A stretch of 64,000 nt of DNA from Marivita hallyeonensis (GCF_900129875.1 NZ_FQXC01000002.1:248001-312000), one strand, 5' to 3'. Shown: positions 17,958 to 27,795, numbered from the stretch's first letter. Numbers and translations: made by a program. The notes: generated by a model from the sequence alone, not told the origin.

Positions 17958-18440
17958 ATGCCCCAGATCCTACAAGTCGCGGCCATCGCCCTGGCGACGC
18001 TCGGAACAGGCGCTGCAACACTGACCGTCATGAACGAAGATATTCCGGATTTCCAAGTGCCCGAAGGGGCATGGACGGCGAGTGGCGCTCTTGATGGGAG
18101 GTCTTTTGACATCCTTGGAACAGACCCCAACAGCGGAGCCGTTCTTGAGGACCTCATCGTGTTTCGAGACGGCAAGTTTCAGTCGGTCGATTGCCAGAAT
18201 TACTGCGACTTTGGCTGGTCCGATTATCAAACGAAAGAGATCGACGGTGTAATCCATTTTACCGCGCGCACCATTTGTCCTGACGCGCCACATACCGTGG
18301 TCTGGTACGGCAGGGTTGATGGCGACGACGTCGTTGTCGATGGCACCTGGACCACGCGGCGCTGGTACTGGACCAACCAGATCGAGATCACGGCAGTGGG
18401 CAATTCTGTAACCCCCGTAGACGAAAACATCTCCGGCTGA
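17958..18440 (+). CDS. Hypothetical exported protein
   Basis: This 160-residue protein of unknown function starts at an ATG with GGAGA six bases upstream; a longer frame from 17859 has no ribosome site. A short hydrophobic N-terminus (residues 1-20) is probably a signal peptide. The mature part is a single beta-rich domain with many Trp, Thr and Asp residues and three Cys (CQNYC near 82-86, then TIC near 106). It resembles lipocalin-like or avidin-like exported domains only in general texture. It precedes the VTT-like membrane gene by 10 bases, suggesting an operon. Confidence 0.68.
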   Translation: MPQILQVAAIALATLGTGAATLTVMNEDIPDFQVPEGAWTASGALDGRSFDILGTDPNSGAVLEDLIVFRDGKFQSVDCQNYCDFGWSDYQTKEIDGVIHFTARTICPDAPHTVVWYGRVDGDDVVVDGTWTTRRWYWTNQIEITAVGNSVTPVDENISG

Positions 18441-18450
18441 GGCAAGGCGC

Positions 18451-19107
18451 ATGGCACCAACCGGTTTGCGTTTGCGCGCACTTCTCTTGCGCGTTGCGAT
18501 CCTCATCGCGGTGATTGTGCTCGCCACTTGGGGGGCGCATGAGATCCGGGACGCCCTGAGCCTGCAGATCCGGCCCGATAACGAACAGCAGGTGCACCGC
18601 GCTATCATGTGGGGGTCGGTGGCTTATATCGGGTTGCTCGCACTTCCTTTCGTGCCGGGAGCAGAGATCGGAATTGCGATGCTGGCCGCTTTCGGCCCGA
18701 GTATCGCCCCGCTGATTTACGTCTCCACGGTGGCGTCGATGATGCTTGCCTTCACAATCGGGCGCTTTCTGCCGATCGGCGCGTTAGAGCGGTTTTTGGC
18801 CCTTCTGCGTATGCGCCGGGCTGCGGCGCTTGTCGCCAGCGCAGCTCCCTTGTCAGGCGACGAGCGGCTGGCGATGCTGCTCGATGGACAATCGAAACGC
18901 GCAGTGAGCCTTGGCCTGCGCTATCGCTACATCGCGCTGGCGCTGGCGGTTAACACACCGGGAAACTCCATCATCGGAGGCGGAGGCGGCATCATGATGA
19001 TCGTTGGCCTGAGCAGGATTTTCTCACCCATCGCAACCTTCATAACCATCGTGTTCGCTGTCTCTCCGGTTCCTCTTGCGATGATTTTTTTCGGCTTGCG
19101 GTTTTAA
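18451..19107 (+). CDS. VTT/TVP38-like integral membrane protein
   Basis: This 218-residue protein has about five hydrophobic helices. The GAEIGIAMLAAFGP segment (about 68-81) and NTPGNSIIGGGGGIMM (about 168-183) match the pattern of the SNARE-associated/DedA (VTT) domain, whose members move lipids or maintain membranes. The call is from these glycine-rich re-entrant-type segments only. It begins 10 bases after the exported-protein gene and the two are probably co-transcribed. Confidence 0.7.
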   Translation: MAPTGLRLRALLLRVAILIAVIVLATWGAHEIRDALSLQIRPDNEQQVHRAIMWGSVAYIGLLALPFVPGAEIGIAMLAAFGPSIAPLIYVSTVASMMLAFTIGRFLPIGALERFLALLRMRRAAALVASAAPLSGDERLAMLLDGQSKRAVSLGLRYRYIALALAVNTPGNSIIGGGGGIMMIVGLSRIFSPIATFITIVFAVSPVPLAMIFFGLRF

Positions 19108-19288
19108 AGCGACGCCTTGGTATCCATAGATGGAAACGGGTTAGAACTGGATGAGGTCCGGACGGATTAAGTATCCTCTGGGTCCGTGTAAACTCCCATT
19201 TTCTAGTAGTAAGCATCGGCCTTCAGGCACATACAGCGAACTTCCGAATGCCGCGCGCCGTAAACACCCGAACCTTAACAAACACTTA

Positions 19289-19348
19289 ATAGGTCCACTT
19301 CGGATCCAATGTTTCGCGTGCGAAACAATATGGCCAAAACGGACCTAT
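19289..19348 (-). terminator. Nested inverted repeats at the 3' end of the ntr operon
   Basis: An outer pair, ATAGGTCC (19289-19296) and GGACCTAT (19341-19348), encloses an inner palindrome TGTTTCGC-GT-GCGAAACA (19310-19327). The element lies five bases after the ntrX stop on the minus strand and is followed by a T-rich run (TAAGTGTTTGTTAAGG). It is the likely end of the dusB-ntr transcript, or the 3' stem of a small RNA. Confidence 0.55.
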
Positions 19349-19352
19349 CCAC

Positions 19353-20768
19353 TCACGACGCTGCTTCGGCCCCCTCTTCGAGATACGCGACCCGGCTGCC
19401 CGCTTTGGAGCTTGTGACCACGCCCAGCGACTTCAGCTTCCGGTGCAGCGCGCTGCGTTCCATGCCGACGAAGCTCGCCGTGCGGCTGATGTTGCCGCCG
19501 AAGCGGTTGATCTGGGTGAGCAGGTATTCCCGTTCGAACGCCTCGCGCGCCTCGCGGAGTGGCATGGTGGCCAGCGTGCCCGACAGGACCACCCGGCCCT
19601 CCTCGTCCGCCGTAGGCGCCGTGTCCTGCGGCAGTTCGCGGGCCGAAATGTCGCCCGTCCCCTCACCCAGGATCAGCACCCGTTCGATCAGGTTCTTGAG
19701 CTGCCGCACGTTACCCGGCCAGACCATCGTCTGAAGGAGCGCGACCGCATCTGTGCTCAACCCCCGCGCCGGCAGACCCTGGCTCTGGTTGAAGAACTCC
19801 ACGAAGTGCCGCGCCAGCATCGGGATGTCCTCGCGCCGGTCTTCGAGGCTCGGGACCGAGATCGGCACCACGTTGAGCCGGTGATAAAGCTCCTCTCGGA
19901 ACGTCCCCGCCGCAATTGCGTCCTGCAGGTTGCGGTTGGTCGATGAGATCACGCGCAGGTCCACCCGCACCTTGTCCGCCCCACCGACGCGCTGGAACTG
20001 CTGATCCACCAGCACGCGCAGGATTTTGGACTGCGTGCCGACCGGCATGTCGGCGACCTCGTCGAAATAGATCACCCCGCCATGCGCCTGCTCCAGAAGC
20101 CCCGGTTCGACCCCGCGCTCGGGCGTTTCGCGGCCGAACAGCACCTCTTCCATCGTCTCGGGTGCTACGCCCGCGCAATTCACGGTGACGAACGGCGCAC
20201 TGGCGCGGTTCGAATTGGCGTGGATATAGCGCGCCGCGACTTCCTTGCCGCTGCCCGCCGGCCCCGACAGCAGGACGCGCCCGTTGGATTTGGTCACCTT
20301 GTCAAGGTTCGACACCAGCGTGCGGTAGGCTCCGCATTCGCCCACCATCTGCGCCACCTCGGTCTCGCGCCGCTTGAGCTTGTGGTTTTCGCGGCGCAAC
20401 CGGCTGGTTTCCATCGCACGACGGATCACCACCAGAAGCTGGTCGATATTGAACGGCTTCTCGATGAAGTCATAGGCCCCCTGTTTGATCGCCGCCACGG
20501 CGATCTCGATATTGCCGTGGCCCGAGATGATGACCACCGGCACATCCGGGTTGTCGCGCTTGACCGTCTTGAGGATATCGATCCCGTCCATCTTGCTGTC
20601 CTTCAGCCAGATATCGAGGATCAACAGCGCGGGTTCCTCGGCGTTGATCTCGTTCATCGCCTCGGAGGAGTTGCCCGCAAGCCGGGTGGTATAACCTTCG
20701 TCTTCGAGGATATCCCCGATCAGTTCACGGATATCGCGTTCGTCGTCTACAATCAGAATGTCGCTCAT
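19353..20768 (-). CDS. ntrX: Nitrogen regulation response regulator NtrX
   Basis: This 471-residue response regulator has a receiver domain (residues 1-120, phospho-acceptor Asp in LLILDIW near 54), an AAA+ domain (about 140-370, Walker A GPAGSGKE, Walker B VIYFDE) and a C-terminal Fis-type helix-turn-helix. The GAFTGA loop that contacts sigma-54 is absent: the region after NCAG runs straight to LFGRETPERGVEP. It is the partner of the membrane kinase NtrY, encoded 27 bp upstream, and controls nitrogen, redox or envelope genes in relatives. Binding without sigma-54 is inferred from the missing loop. Confidence 0.95.
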   Translation of the reverse strand: MSDILIVDDERDIRELIGDILEDEGYTTRLAGNSSEAMNEINAEEPALLILDIWLKDSKMDGIDILKTVKRDNPDVPVVIISGHGNIEIAVAAIKQGAYDFIEKPFNIDQLLVVIRRAMETSRLRRENHKLKRRETEVAQMVGECGAYRTLVSNLDKVTKSNGRVLLSGPAGSGKEVAARYIHANSNRASAPFVTVNCAGVAPETMEEVLFGRETPERGVEPGLLEQAHGGVIYFDEVADMPVGTQSKILRVLVDQQFQRVGGADKVRVDLRVISSTNRNLQDAIAAGTFREELYHRLNVVPISVPSLEDRREDIPMLARHFVEFFNQSQGLPARGLSTDAVALLQTMVWPGNVRQLKNLIERVLILGEGTGDISARELPQDTAPTADEEGRVVLSGTLATMPLREAREAFEREYLLTQINRFGGNISRTASFVGMERSALHRKLKSLGVVTSSKAGSRVAYLEEGAEAAS

Positions 20769-20795
20769 CGCCTCACCCTTGTCTAAAGGTCCTCG

Positions 20796-23138
20796 TTACA
20801 TCTCGTCGTCTTGTCGGTCCGCGAGCCGTGCGGCTGCGTCGGACTCGGTCGTCTGTATCACCGCGCCTGCATCGAGCACCGGCAGCCGGATCACCGCCAT
20901 CGCGCCGACGCGGTCGGTGTCTCCGAACGGCTCTGCCGGTTCCAGCACCAGCGTCCCGCCATGTTCTTCGATGATCTTCTTGACGATCGGCAGTCCCAGT
21001 CCGGTGCCTTTTTCGCGCGTCGTCACGTAAGGTTCGAACAGCCGGGATGTGTCTTCGGGGAGCCCGATGCCGTTGTCGGAAATGCGGATCTCGGCGGTGC
21101 CATCGGTCAGTTCGCAGCGTACACGGATTTCGGGGCTGAACCCGTCTTCGGAGCCGCTTTCCTGATAGGTTTCAATCGCTTCTCCGGCGTTCTTCACAAG
21201 GTTTATGAACGCCTGTCCAATCATTGTGGCGTCGATTTCGGCCGGGATCGGTTCTTTCGGAAGATCGACAGTGAACCGCACGTCGGGTTGACCGGTCTCT
21301 TGCAAAAGAATCGCTCCGCGAAGGATGTCGACGACGTCCTCAGGCTTGCGATCCGGTTCCGGCATACGCGCAAACTTGGAGAACTCATCAACAATGCGCC
21401 GCAAGTCATTGGTTTGACGAACAATCACGTCTGTCATCTGTTCGAGATCGCCGGCATCGGACTCGGGCAGTTGGCGGCGGAACTTGCGGCGGATGCGTTC
21501 GGCGGACAGTTGGATGGGCGTCAAAGGGTTCTTGATCTCATGCGCGATGCGACGCGCCACGTCACCCCAGGCCGCCATGCGCTGTGCGCTGACCAGATCG
21601 GTCACATCGTCAAAGGCGACCACGTAGCCTTCGAGGCTGCCGTCTTCGCGGCGTCTGGTGGAGAGACGCACCAGCAGGTTTTCCAACCGGCCTTCCCGAC
21701 TCACCTTGATCTCTTCCTGTGCCGTCTCGATGCCCTGTTCGCGCAGCCGGTCGAAGAGAGGCCCGAACTCAGGCACGGCGACGGTGATCTGTACCGTCTT
21801 CTGGGTCTCATGCCAGCCGAGAAGGCGCTCGGCGGACCGGTTCACGAAGGTGACCCGCCCGTCCTCGTCCAACCCGACCACGCCGGACGTGACCGAGGTC
21901 AGGACGGAGTCGAACAGGCGCTGGCGCCGTTCGATCTGGCGGGTGTTGTCGAGCAGGGTTTCGCGCTGGCCCTTGAGTTGTCGCGTCATCTGGTTGAAAT
22001 AGCGACCTAGCATGGCGATCTCATCGTCGCCGTCGTCTTCGATCACTTTCACATCGAGGTCCCCTGACCCCACCTGCTGCGCGGCGCTGGTGAGGCGGCC
22101 CACGGGGCGGCTTAGCCGTTCGGCGAACCAGAGACCCAACCAGACGGCGGCGAGGATCAGGAGGAAGGCAAAGCCCAGGTAAAGCAACGCGAAATCAAAC
22201 AGGACGCGGCCCCGGTCGTTTTCCTGTTGCTGATAAAACCGTGCGGTTTCCTGGGTGTCGTCGAGCAGGTTCAGAATCTGCCCGTCCACTTCGCGCGTGA
22301 TGAAGAGATAGCGGTCCGCGAAAGCCCGCAGCGGGACAAGAGCGCGGAATTCGTTGTTATCCCAATCAGGGACAAGCGAAATGCCGGTCTCGTTGGCTTC
22401 ATCAAAATTGGCCTCGGTCGGTCGCTCATAGTCAAAGAGGTAGGACCGCTCGCCCCGCGCCCGGATTTCGCCTGCGCCATCAATGACATAGGCCTCCCGC
22501 AGCCCGCGCTGGATCTGCGCCTGGCCCTGACTGAGCGCTTGACGCAATTCGCCGTCGTCCATGATGAATGTGGCGCGGCGATTGGCATCGAGGAACCCGG
22601 CCAGAGCACGGGCATCCTGGGTCAAGCCTTCCCGGTGTTCCTGCTCGTAGGCCTCTGCCGCAGACAGCGAGGCCCCGACGACATTGCGCACGCGCTCGGA
22701 AAACCACGTCTCGAGCCCGATATTGATCGTCAGGACAGCGAAGACCGCGACGGTGATCGTGGGAAGAAGCGCCATCAGCGCAAACGCACCGGTCAGGCGC
22801 AGGTGCAGGCGCGACCCGGCGGATTTGGCGCGGCGTGCCGCGATCAGGTTCGCCACGCGGCTGAGCACCAGCGCAGCGAGAAGCAGGACGTAGATCAGGT
22901 CCGCCAGAAGAACCAATCGCAGGTTCAGCTGCGCGCCAGTGCCGGTATCGAGTGGCCCGAGAACAAGGATCGTGGCAATCGCGAGGATAGGGCCTAGCAA
23001 CACCAAACCAAGCGTCACAGCGTTCTGGTAGCGCCGCTGGCGGCGCAACCGGCTCAGCCGTGTCCAAGTCAAAGAGCGTGCCCAGGTGGCCACAGCCAAC
23101 CCCCGCCTAGATGTGCCGCGCAGCCCGGCCACCACCAA
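20796..23138 (-). CDS. ntrY: Nitrogen regulation sensor histidine kinase NtrY
   Basis: This 780-residue membrane kinase has an N-terminal region with three to four hydrophobic helices and a periplasmic segment (about 35-345), a HAMP domain (near 350-400), a PAS domain (about 415-515), a HisKA helix with the phospho-His in [16 protein letters not shown] (near 545), and a HATPase domain (NLVKNAGEA, DNGIGLPE, GTGLGLPIV). The frame opens with TTG at 23138 followed by two GTG codons, and any of these may be the start. It phosphorylates NtrX and lies between ntrC and ntrX. Confidence 0.95.
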   Translation of the reverse strand: MVVAGLRGTSRRGLAVATWARSLTWTRLSRLRRQRRYQNAVTLGLVLLGPILAIATILVLGPLDTGTGAQLNLRLVLLADLIYVLLLAALVLSRVANLIAARRAKSAGSRLHLRLTGAFALMALLPTITVAVFAVLTINIGLETWFSERVRNVVGASLSAAEAYEQEHREGLTQDARALAGFLDANRRATFIMDDGELRQALSQGQAQIQRGLREAYVIDGAGEIRARGERSYLFDYERPTEANFDEANETGISLVPDWDNNEFRALVPLRAFADRYLFITREVDGQILNLLDDTQETARFYQQQENDRGRVLFDFALLYLGFAFLLILAAVWLGLWFAERLSRPVGRLTSAAQQVGSGDLDVKVIEDDGDDEIAMLGRYFNQMTRQLKGQRETLLDNTRQIERRQRLFDSVLTSVTSGVVGLDEDGRVTFVNRSAERLLGWHETQKTVQITVAVPEFGPLFDRLREQGIETAQEEIKVSREGRLENLLVRLSTRRREDGSLEGYVVAFDDVTDLVSAQRMAAWGDVARRIAHEIKNPLTPIQLSAERIRRKFRRQLPESDAGDLEQMTDVIVRQTNDLRRIVDEFSKFARMPEPDRKPEDVVDILRGAILLQETGQPDVRFTVDLPKEPIPAEIDATMIGQAFINLVKNAGEAIETYQESGSEDGFSPEIRVRCELTDGTAEIRISDNGIGLPEDTSRLFEPYVTTREKGTGLGLPIVKKIIEEHGGTLVLEPAEPFGDTDRVGAMAVIRLPVLDAGAVIQTTESDAAARLADRQDDEM

Positions 23139-23192
23139 ATATTGTAGCCCCGTCCCACTGCGTCACCGGCGAGGCACTATTATGTGGCAGTT

Positions 23193-24563
23193 TTACATCA
23201 ATTTGCGGCGGCGTGTCACCTGAATATCCAGATCCGTGATCTTCTTTCTGAGTGTATTTCGATTAATGCCAAGCAAATCCGCGCATTTTGCCTGATTGCC
23301 GCCCGTTGCCTCGAGCGCAATCTCGATCAGCGGGGCTTCGATCTCGCGAAGGATCCGCGGGTAGAGGCCCGGCGGCGGCAGCATTGTTCCATGAAGATCG
23401 AAGTATCGGCGCAGATGCCGCGCGACCGACGCGCTAAGCTTTTCGCTGTCACCGCCACGCAGGACCGGGCCGGTGTCCGGCTGGTTGCCCAGCACGTTTT
23501 CAACCTCGGCGCGGCTGATCTCGTCCGCACGCGATGTGAGGCTGAGACGACGCACCACGTTCTCCAACTGCCGGACATTGCCGGGCCAGCTATAGGCGCG
23601 GAAGAGATCGGCGGCGTCTTCGGACAGCCAACGCTTGGCACCACCGTCCTTTTCCGCGCGGGTCAGGAAGTGTTCGCTCAAAAGCGCGATATCGTCGACC
23701 CGTTCGCGCAGCGACGGGACGGAAATCGTCGCGCCACTGATGCGGTAATAAAGATCTTCGCGGACACCACTGTTCGAGATGCCCTGCCCCGGATCGGTCT
23801 GGCTGGTCGCGATGAAGCGTGGGACGTGTTCACCCGGCCCGTCCATCATCCGGACGATGCGCGCCTGCACCTCGTCTGGCACGTCGGCCAGTTCGTCGAT
23901 AAGAAGCGTCCCGCCCCGCACCCGCGCCAGGATGCGCGCGGGGCCTTCGATGTCGGCCAGATCGCTGCCCGTCACGGTGACGAACGGCAGGGACCGTCGG
24001 TCCGAGAAATCGTGCAGCGCCCGAGCGATAAGAGACTTGCCCGTGCCAGACTCGCCGCAGATGAGGACCGGCAGATCCGTGTTCATGACCTTGGCCACGA
24101 GCCGGTAAAGCGCTTGCATCGCCGGTGTCTTGCCGATCAGGGGAAGGTCATCGGGGCCATTGTCGGCTGGCGTGTCCGGTGCTGACCGCGGCGCGCGCAT
24201 GCGACTGTCGAGCGCCTTGGCCGTGCGCTTCATCAGGTCGGGCAGGTCAAATGGTTTGGGCAGGTAGTCATAAGCCTCTGCCTCGGCGGCCTGGATCGCC
24301 GTCATGATGGTGTTCTGGGCGGAGATCACGATCACCGGCAGTTCCGGGCGGTCTTGCGAGATCTTCGGCAGCATTTCGAGGCCGTTGCCATCCGGCATCA
24401 TCACGTCCGAGATCACCACATCGCCTTTGCCCTCGGCCACCCAGCGCATCAACGTCGTCAGCGACGACGTGGCGTGGACTTTGCAGCCCGCGCGGGTCAG
24501 CGCCTGCGTCAACACCGTGCGAATCGTGCGGTCGTCATCTGCAACAAGAACTGTGCCATCCAT
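23193..24563 (-). CDS. ntrC: Nitrogen regulation response regulator NtrC (sigma-54-independent type)
   Basis: This 456-residue protein has a receiver domain (Asp near residue 54 in [11 protein letters not shown]), an AAA+ domain (Walker A GESGTGKS near 172, Walker B LLIDE) and a C-terminal Fis-type helix-turn-helix ([16 protein letters not shown]). The GAFTGA loop is missing, as in Rhodobacter capsulatus NtrC, which activates through the housekeeping sigma factor. The ATG at 24563 shares its A with the ntrB stop (TGATG), so the two are translationally coupled; the longer frame overlaps ntrB. It is phosphorylated by NtrB under nitrogen limitation. Confidence 0.95.
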   Translation of the reverse strand: MDGTVLVADDDRTIRTVLTQALTRAGCKVHATSSLTTLMRWVAEGKGDVVISDVMMPDGNGLEMLPKISQDRPELPVIVISAQNTIMTAIQAAEAEAYDYLPKPFDLPDLMKRTAKALDSRMRAPRSAPDTPADNGPDDLPLIGKTPAMQALYRLVAKVMNTDLPVLICGESGTGKSLIARALHDFSDRRSLPFVTVTGSDLADIEGPARILARVRGGTLLIDELADVPDEVQARIVRMMDGPGEHVPRFIATSQTDPGQGISNSGVREDLYYRISGATISVPSLRERVDDIALLSEHFLTRAEKDGGAKRWLSEDAADLFRAYSWPGNVRQLENVVRRLSLTSRADEISRAEVENVLGNQPDTGPVLRGGDSEKLSASVARHLRRYFDLHGTMLPPPGLYPRILREIEAPLIEIALEATGGNQAKCADLLGINRNTLRKKITDLDIQVTRRRKLM

Positions 24564-25669
24564 CAGTTTGACTCCTTCTTTGTCCGCGGTGCCAAGGGCA
24601 GCGAAATGCGAAATCTGGTTTTGCCCGGGATCGAGTCCACGGCGACCCATCCATCGTGGTCGGAAATGATCTTGCTCACCAAGGCGAGACCGAGTCCGGT
24701 GCCGTTCTCGCGGCCAGACACAAATGGATCAAAGACGTCGCCTTTGATTTCTGGCGGCAGGCCCGGCCCGTCGTCGATGACCTCGACCTGAAGTGGAAGA
24801 GACTGGCCGGACCCGTCGGCGCGGCGCAGGCTGTAGCTGTGTTCGTAATAGGTGTGTAGCCGGATTGTTCCGCCCTGTTTGGGATCGGCGGCCTCGGACG
24901 CGTTCTTGATGAGGTTCATGAAAACCTGCAGCAACTGGTCGCCGTCCCCAAGGGCGAGCGGCAGCGACGGGTCGTAATCCTCGACGATCTTCATGTGCGC
25001 GCCGAAGCCCAGAAGCGCCGAACGGCGCGCGCGGTCGAGCACGTCGTGCAGGTTGACCGCTTTGCGTTCGGGGGCGGAGAGATTGCCGAATTGCTCCACC
25101 TGCCCCAGCAATTTCACGATGCGGCGCGTCTCGGCCACGATCAGATCGGTCAGTTCCAGATCGCCGTTGCTGAGGTTCATGCTCAGCAATTGGGCGGCAC
25201 CGGTGATGCCCGCTAGCGGGTTCTTGATCTCGTGCGCCAGCATCTCTGCCATGCCGATGGCGGATTTCGCGGCGGATTTGACGGTCTGACTTTGATTGAC
25301 GCGACCGGCCAGTTCGCGGGGGCTGATCAAAAGGATCATGCACCCCTCATAGCCCTGCACCGGGGCGATCTGCAGGTTGCAGACCAGCGGCGGTCGGGTT
25401 CCGGGCCCGATATCGACGTCATTGACGAAAAGCGGCGTGCCGTTCTTGCGGGCACGGGCGAGGCTTTTCTCCATCGGTGCATCGACGGTGAGGCGATCCC
25501 AGATCGGTTGACCCCGCAACCACTTTGCGGAGTTGTTCATGAAGCCTTCCGCGGCGGGGTTCATGTCGACGATGTTCTCATCCGCGTCGATGACGATGGC
25601 CGGGGCTGGCAATGACGACCAGATGGATGTCGCATCGACCTCTGGCACGTTGAAATCCTCGGTTTTCAT
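24563..25669 (-). CDS. ntrB: Nitrogen regulation sensor kinase NtrB
   Basis: This 368-residue soluble kinase has a PAS domain (about 12-120), a HisKA helix with the phospho-His in [16 protein letters not shown] (near 140), and a HATPase domain ([27 protein letters not shown]). No membrane segments are present. It phosphorylates and dephosphorylates NtrC under control of PII. It overlaps dusB upstream by four bases and ntrC downstream by one base, giving a tightly coupled dusB-ntrB-ntrC operon. Confidence 0.96.
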   Translation of the reverse strand: MKTEDFNVPEVDATSIWSSLPAPAIVIDADENIVDMNPAAEGFMNNSAKWLRGQPIWDRLTVDAPMEKSLARARKNGTPLFVNDVDIGPGTRPPLVCNLQIAPVQGYEGCMILLISPRELAGRVNQSQTVKSAAKSAIGMAEMLAHEIKNPLAGITGAAQLLSMNLSNGDLELTDLIVAETRRIVKLLGQVEQFGNLSAPERKAVNLHDVLDRARRSALLGFGAHMKIVEDYDPSLPLALGDGDQLLQVFMNLIKNASEAADPKQGGTIRLHTYYEHSYSLRRADGSGQSLPLQVEVIDDGPGLPPEIKGDVFDPFVSGRENGTGLGLALVSKIISDHDGWVAVDSIPGKTRFRISLPLAPRTKKESN

Positions 25670-26649
25670 GCCGCTTGCTTCCTGTCGGACAGAAGCGCGT
25701 CCTGCAGGGCCGCGAAGACAAAGGCCGGTTCTCTCGCGGTCAGGATGGTCTTGCGCAATCCGGCTTCCGTTCCGGCGTCATCCATGTACCAGCCAAGGTG
25801 CTTGCGGGCGACGCGGGTGCCGAGGTCCTTGCCGTAGAAGCCCAGCATCGCGTCGTAATGGCCGGAGACCATATCGACGAGTTCTGGCCCGGACGGAACA
25901 TGAGGTGCCGCCGTGCCATAGATCTCAGACGCCACTTGCGCCAACAGCCAGGGACGCCCTTGCGCGCCGCGGCCGATCATGACGCCATCCGCGCCGCTTT
26001 GCTTGAGCGCCATACGCGCGGTTTGCGTGTCCACGATGTCGCCGTTTGCGATCACGGGGATCGAGACCGCCTCTTTGATCTTGCGGATGGCGCGCCAGTT
26101 GGCGTGTCCCTTATAGAACCGGCAGCGTGTGCGCCCGTGGATCACAAGCATCGCCACGCCGATCTGTTCGGCCCGAACGGCCAGTTCCGCGGCGTTGAGG
26201 CTGGCGTCATCCCAGCCCAGCCGCGTTTTCAGCGTGACGGGCACCGAGACCGCGCTGACAACTGCATCGATGAGCCGGCAGGCGTGGTCGAGGTCGCGCA
26301 GCAAGGCGGAGCCGGAGTAGCCGCCCACCACCTTCTTGGCGGGGCAACCCATGTTGATGTCGATCACCCGAGCGCCCATGTCTTCGACCATGCGCGCGGC
26401 TTCAGCCATGGCCTCGGGTGCGCGACCGGCAAGCTGGACGGATGTGTTTTCGAACTCTGCGCCCAATTCGGCCTTCTCGCGGGCGCCGGGGCGCGCGGTC
26501 AGGAACTCTCCGCTTGCGATCATCTCGGACACGACTCGACCGGCTCCGAACCGCGACACCAGCGTTCGGAACGGAAGATCAGTGATCCCGGCCAGCGGTG
26601 CCAGAAGCACGGGCGGCGAAATCAACAGTCGAGGGTCTGTCGGAGACAA
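25666..26649 (-). CDS. dusB: tRNA-dihydrouridine synthase DusB (NifR3)
   Basis: This 327-residue flavoprotein reduces uridine to dihydrouridine in tRNA. It has the FMN-binding N-terminus [14 protein letters not shown], the catalytic Cys in [11 protein letters not shown] (near residue 105), the KTRLGWDD segment and [11 protein letters not shown] near 170. NifR3-ntrB-ntrC is the classic arrangement in Rhodobacter and other proteobacteria. It is first in the operon, and its upstream region carries a palindrome suited to NtrC. Confidence 0.95.
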   Translation of the reverse strand: MSPTDPRLLISPPVLLAPLAGITDLPFRTLVSRFGAGRVVSEMIASGEFLTARPGAREKAELGAEFENTSVQLAGRAPEAMAEAARMVEDMGARVIDINMGCPAKKVVGGYSGSALLRDLDHACRLIDAVVSAVSVPVTLKTRLGWDDASLNAAELAVRAEQIGVAMLVIHGRTRCRFYKGHANWRAIRKIKEAVSIPVIANGDIVDTQTARMALKQSGADGVMIGRGAQGRPWLLAQVASEIYGTAAPHVPSGPELVDMVSGHYDAMLGFYGKDLGTRVARKHLGWYMDDAGTEAGLRKTILTAREPAFVFAALQDALLSDRKQAA

Positions 26650-26713
26650 GACGGCAATCCTTGATCAGATGAGATTGAGCTACGCCGTGGCGTGCAACCA
26701 TTCAATGATATTA

Positions 26714-26760
26714 GCCTGAAAAACAGACCGCCAAAGCCGATCTGCCTAATTTATAGGCAG
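26714..26760. promoter_or_regulatory. Candidate tandem NtrC sites upstream of dusB-ntrBC
   Basis: CTGCCTA-ATTTA-TAGGCAG (26742-26760) is a perfect 7-bp inverted repeat. Its core is TGC-N11-GCA, the spacing of the enteric NtrC site, with an AT-rich middle. A weaker copy, GCC-TGAAAAACA-GAC, lies at 26714-26728, centred 30 bp away, about three helical turns. The pair sits between the divergent dusB and ispF genes. That NtrC binds here is inference. Confidence 0.5.
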
Positions 26761-26830
26761 TGAGCGCGAGTCGATTGCACAGGCCACGGACACACCGTAC
26801 ACATCCGGCCAACTTGTCAGGGAGCTTTCC

Positions 26831-27310
26831 ATGCGCGTTCGGCTGGGCAACGGCTATGATGTACACCGGTTTGGTCCCGGTGATCATGTCATTCTCTGCG
26901 GCGTGAAAATTCCGCACGATCAGGCTCTTATGGGGCATTCCGACGCCGACGTGGGGATGCACGCGATCACTGATGCGCTTTATGGCGCGTTGGCGAAGGG
27001 TGACATCGGACGCCACTTCCCGCCATCCGATCCGCAATGGAAGGGTGCCGCCAGCGAAATCTTCCTTCGTCACGCCGTGGAGCTGGTCCGAAACGAAGGG
27101 TACGAGATCTCGAATGTGGATTGCACGCTGGTGTGCGAATACCCGAAAATCGGCCCACATGCAGGGGCGATGACGGCCGCGCTGGCAAAGATCATGGACC
27201 TTCCCGCAGACCGGATTTCGGTCAAGGCGACCACCTCGGAAAGACTCGGCTTCACCGGGCGCGGCGAAGGCATTGCCAGCCTCGCAACCGCAGCGTTGAT
27301 CTCGGCATGA
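26831..27310 (+). CDS. ispF: 2-C-methyl-D-erythritol 2,4-cyclodiphosphate synthase IspF
   Basis: This 159-residue enzyme forms the cyclic diphosphate in the MEP isoprenoid pathway. The metal-binding residues are in GYDVHRF (residues 8-14) and the following His ([10 protein letters not shown], near 41), and the C-terminal substrate motif is [17 protein letters not shown]. Many alphaproteobacteria carry a fused IspDF protein; here only IspF is encoded and the region upstream has no IspD sequence. Its stop overlaps the pgpA start (ATGA). Confidence 0.96.
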   Translation: MRVRLGNGYDVHRFGPGDHVILCGVKIPHDQALMGHSDADVGMHAITDALYGALAKGDIGRHFPPSDPQWKGAASEIFLRHAVELVRNEGYEISNVDCTLVCEYPKIGPHAGAMTAALAKIMDLPADRISVKATTSERLGFTGRGEGIASLATAALISA

Positions 27311-27795
27311 TGAAGCTTGTTGCCACGTTTTTCGGGGTTGGATTGCTCAGACCCGCGCCGGGCACCTGGGGGTCACTGGCTGCGCTTCCGGTGGCCTATG
27401 GAATCCTGTCGATTGGCGGGTTCTGGTTTCTGGTCAACCTGACGGTGTTTGCCTTCATCTCGGGCCTGATCGCCACGCGCGCGGTGACGGAGGGGCAGCC
27501 CGATCACGACCCGTCCTACATCGTCATCGATGAAGTCGTGGGGCAATGGATTGCCCTGTTTCCAGTCGCTTACGGCGCGATGATGATGCAAGCTCCGCTG
27601 GAGCGACTGTGGCCCGGCTGGCTGGCCGCATTTGTGCTCTTCCGCCTTTTCGACATCACCAAACCGTGGCTGGTTGGCAAAGCGGATGCGCGGAATGACG
27701 CTATGGGTGTGATGCTCGATGACGTGGTCGCGGGCGTCTTTGCGGCCATCGGTGTCAGCGCACTGGCTGCCTTTGCCCATCTGGTGCTTATGTGA
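27307..27795 (+). CDS. pgpA: Phosphatidylglycerophosphatase A
   Basis: This 162-residue membrane enzyme dephosphorylates phosphatidylglycerol phosphate. It shows the family motifs RPAPGTWGS near residue 15, [15 protein letters not shown] (near 68) with the catalytic acidic residues, and [10 protein letters not shown] (near 118). There are three to four hydrophobic helices. The start at 27307 overlaps the ispF stop by four bases and the gene overlaps pncC at the other end (GTGA), so ispF-pgpA-pncC form an operon; the longer upstream frame covers ispF and was rejected. Confidence 0.95.
   Translation: MMKLVATFFGVGLLRPAPGTWGSLAALPVAYGILSIGGFWFLVNLTVFAFISGLIATRAVTEGQPDHDPSYIVIDEVVGQWIALFPVAYGAMMMQAPLERLWPGWLAAFVLFRLFDITKPWLVGKADARNDAMGVMLDDVVAGVFAAIGVSALAAFAHLVLM

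Noticed and set aside
20811-22010. A 399-codon plus-strand frame
   Set aside because: It is the shadow of ntrY, which carries all kinase motifs on the other strand.
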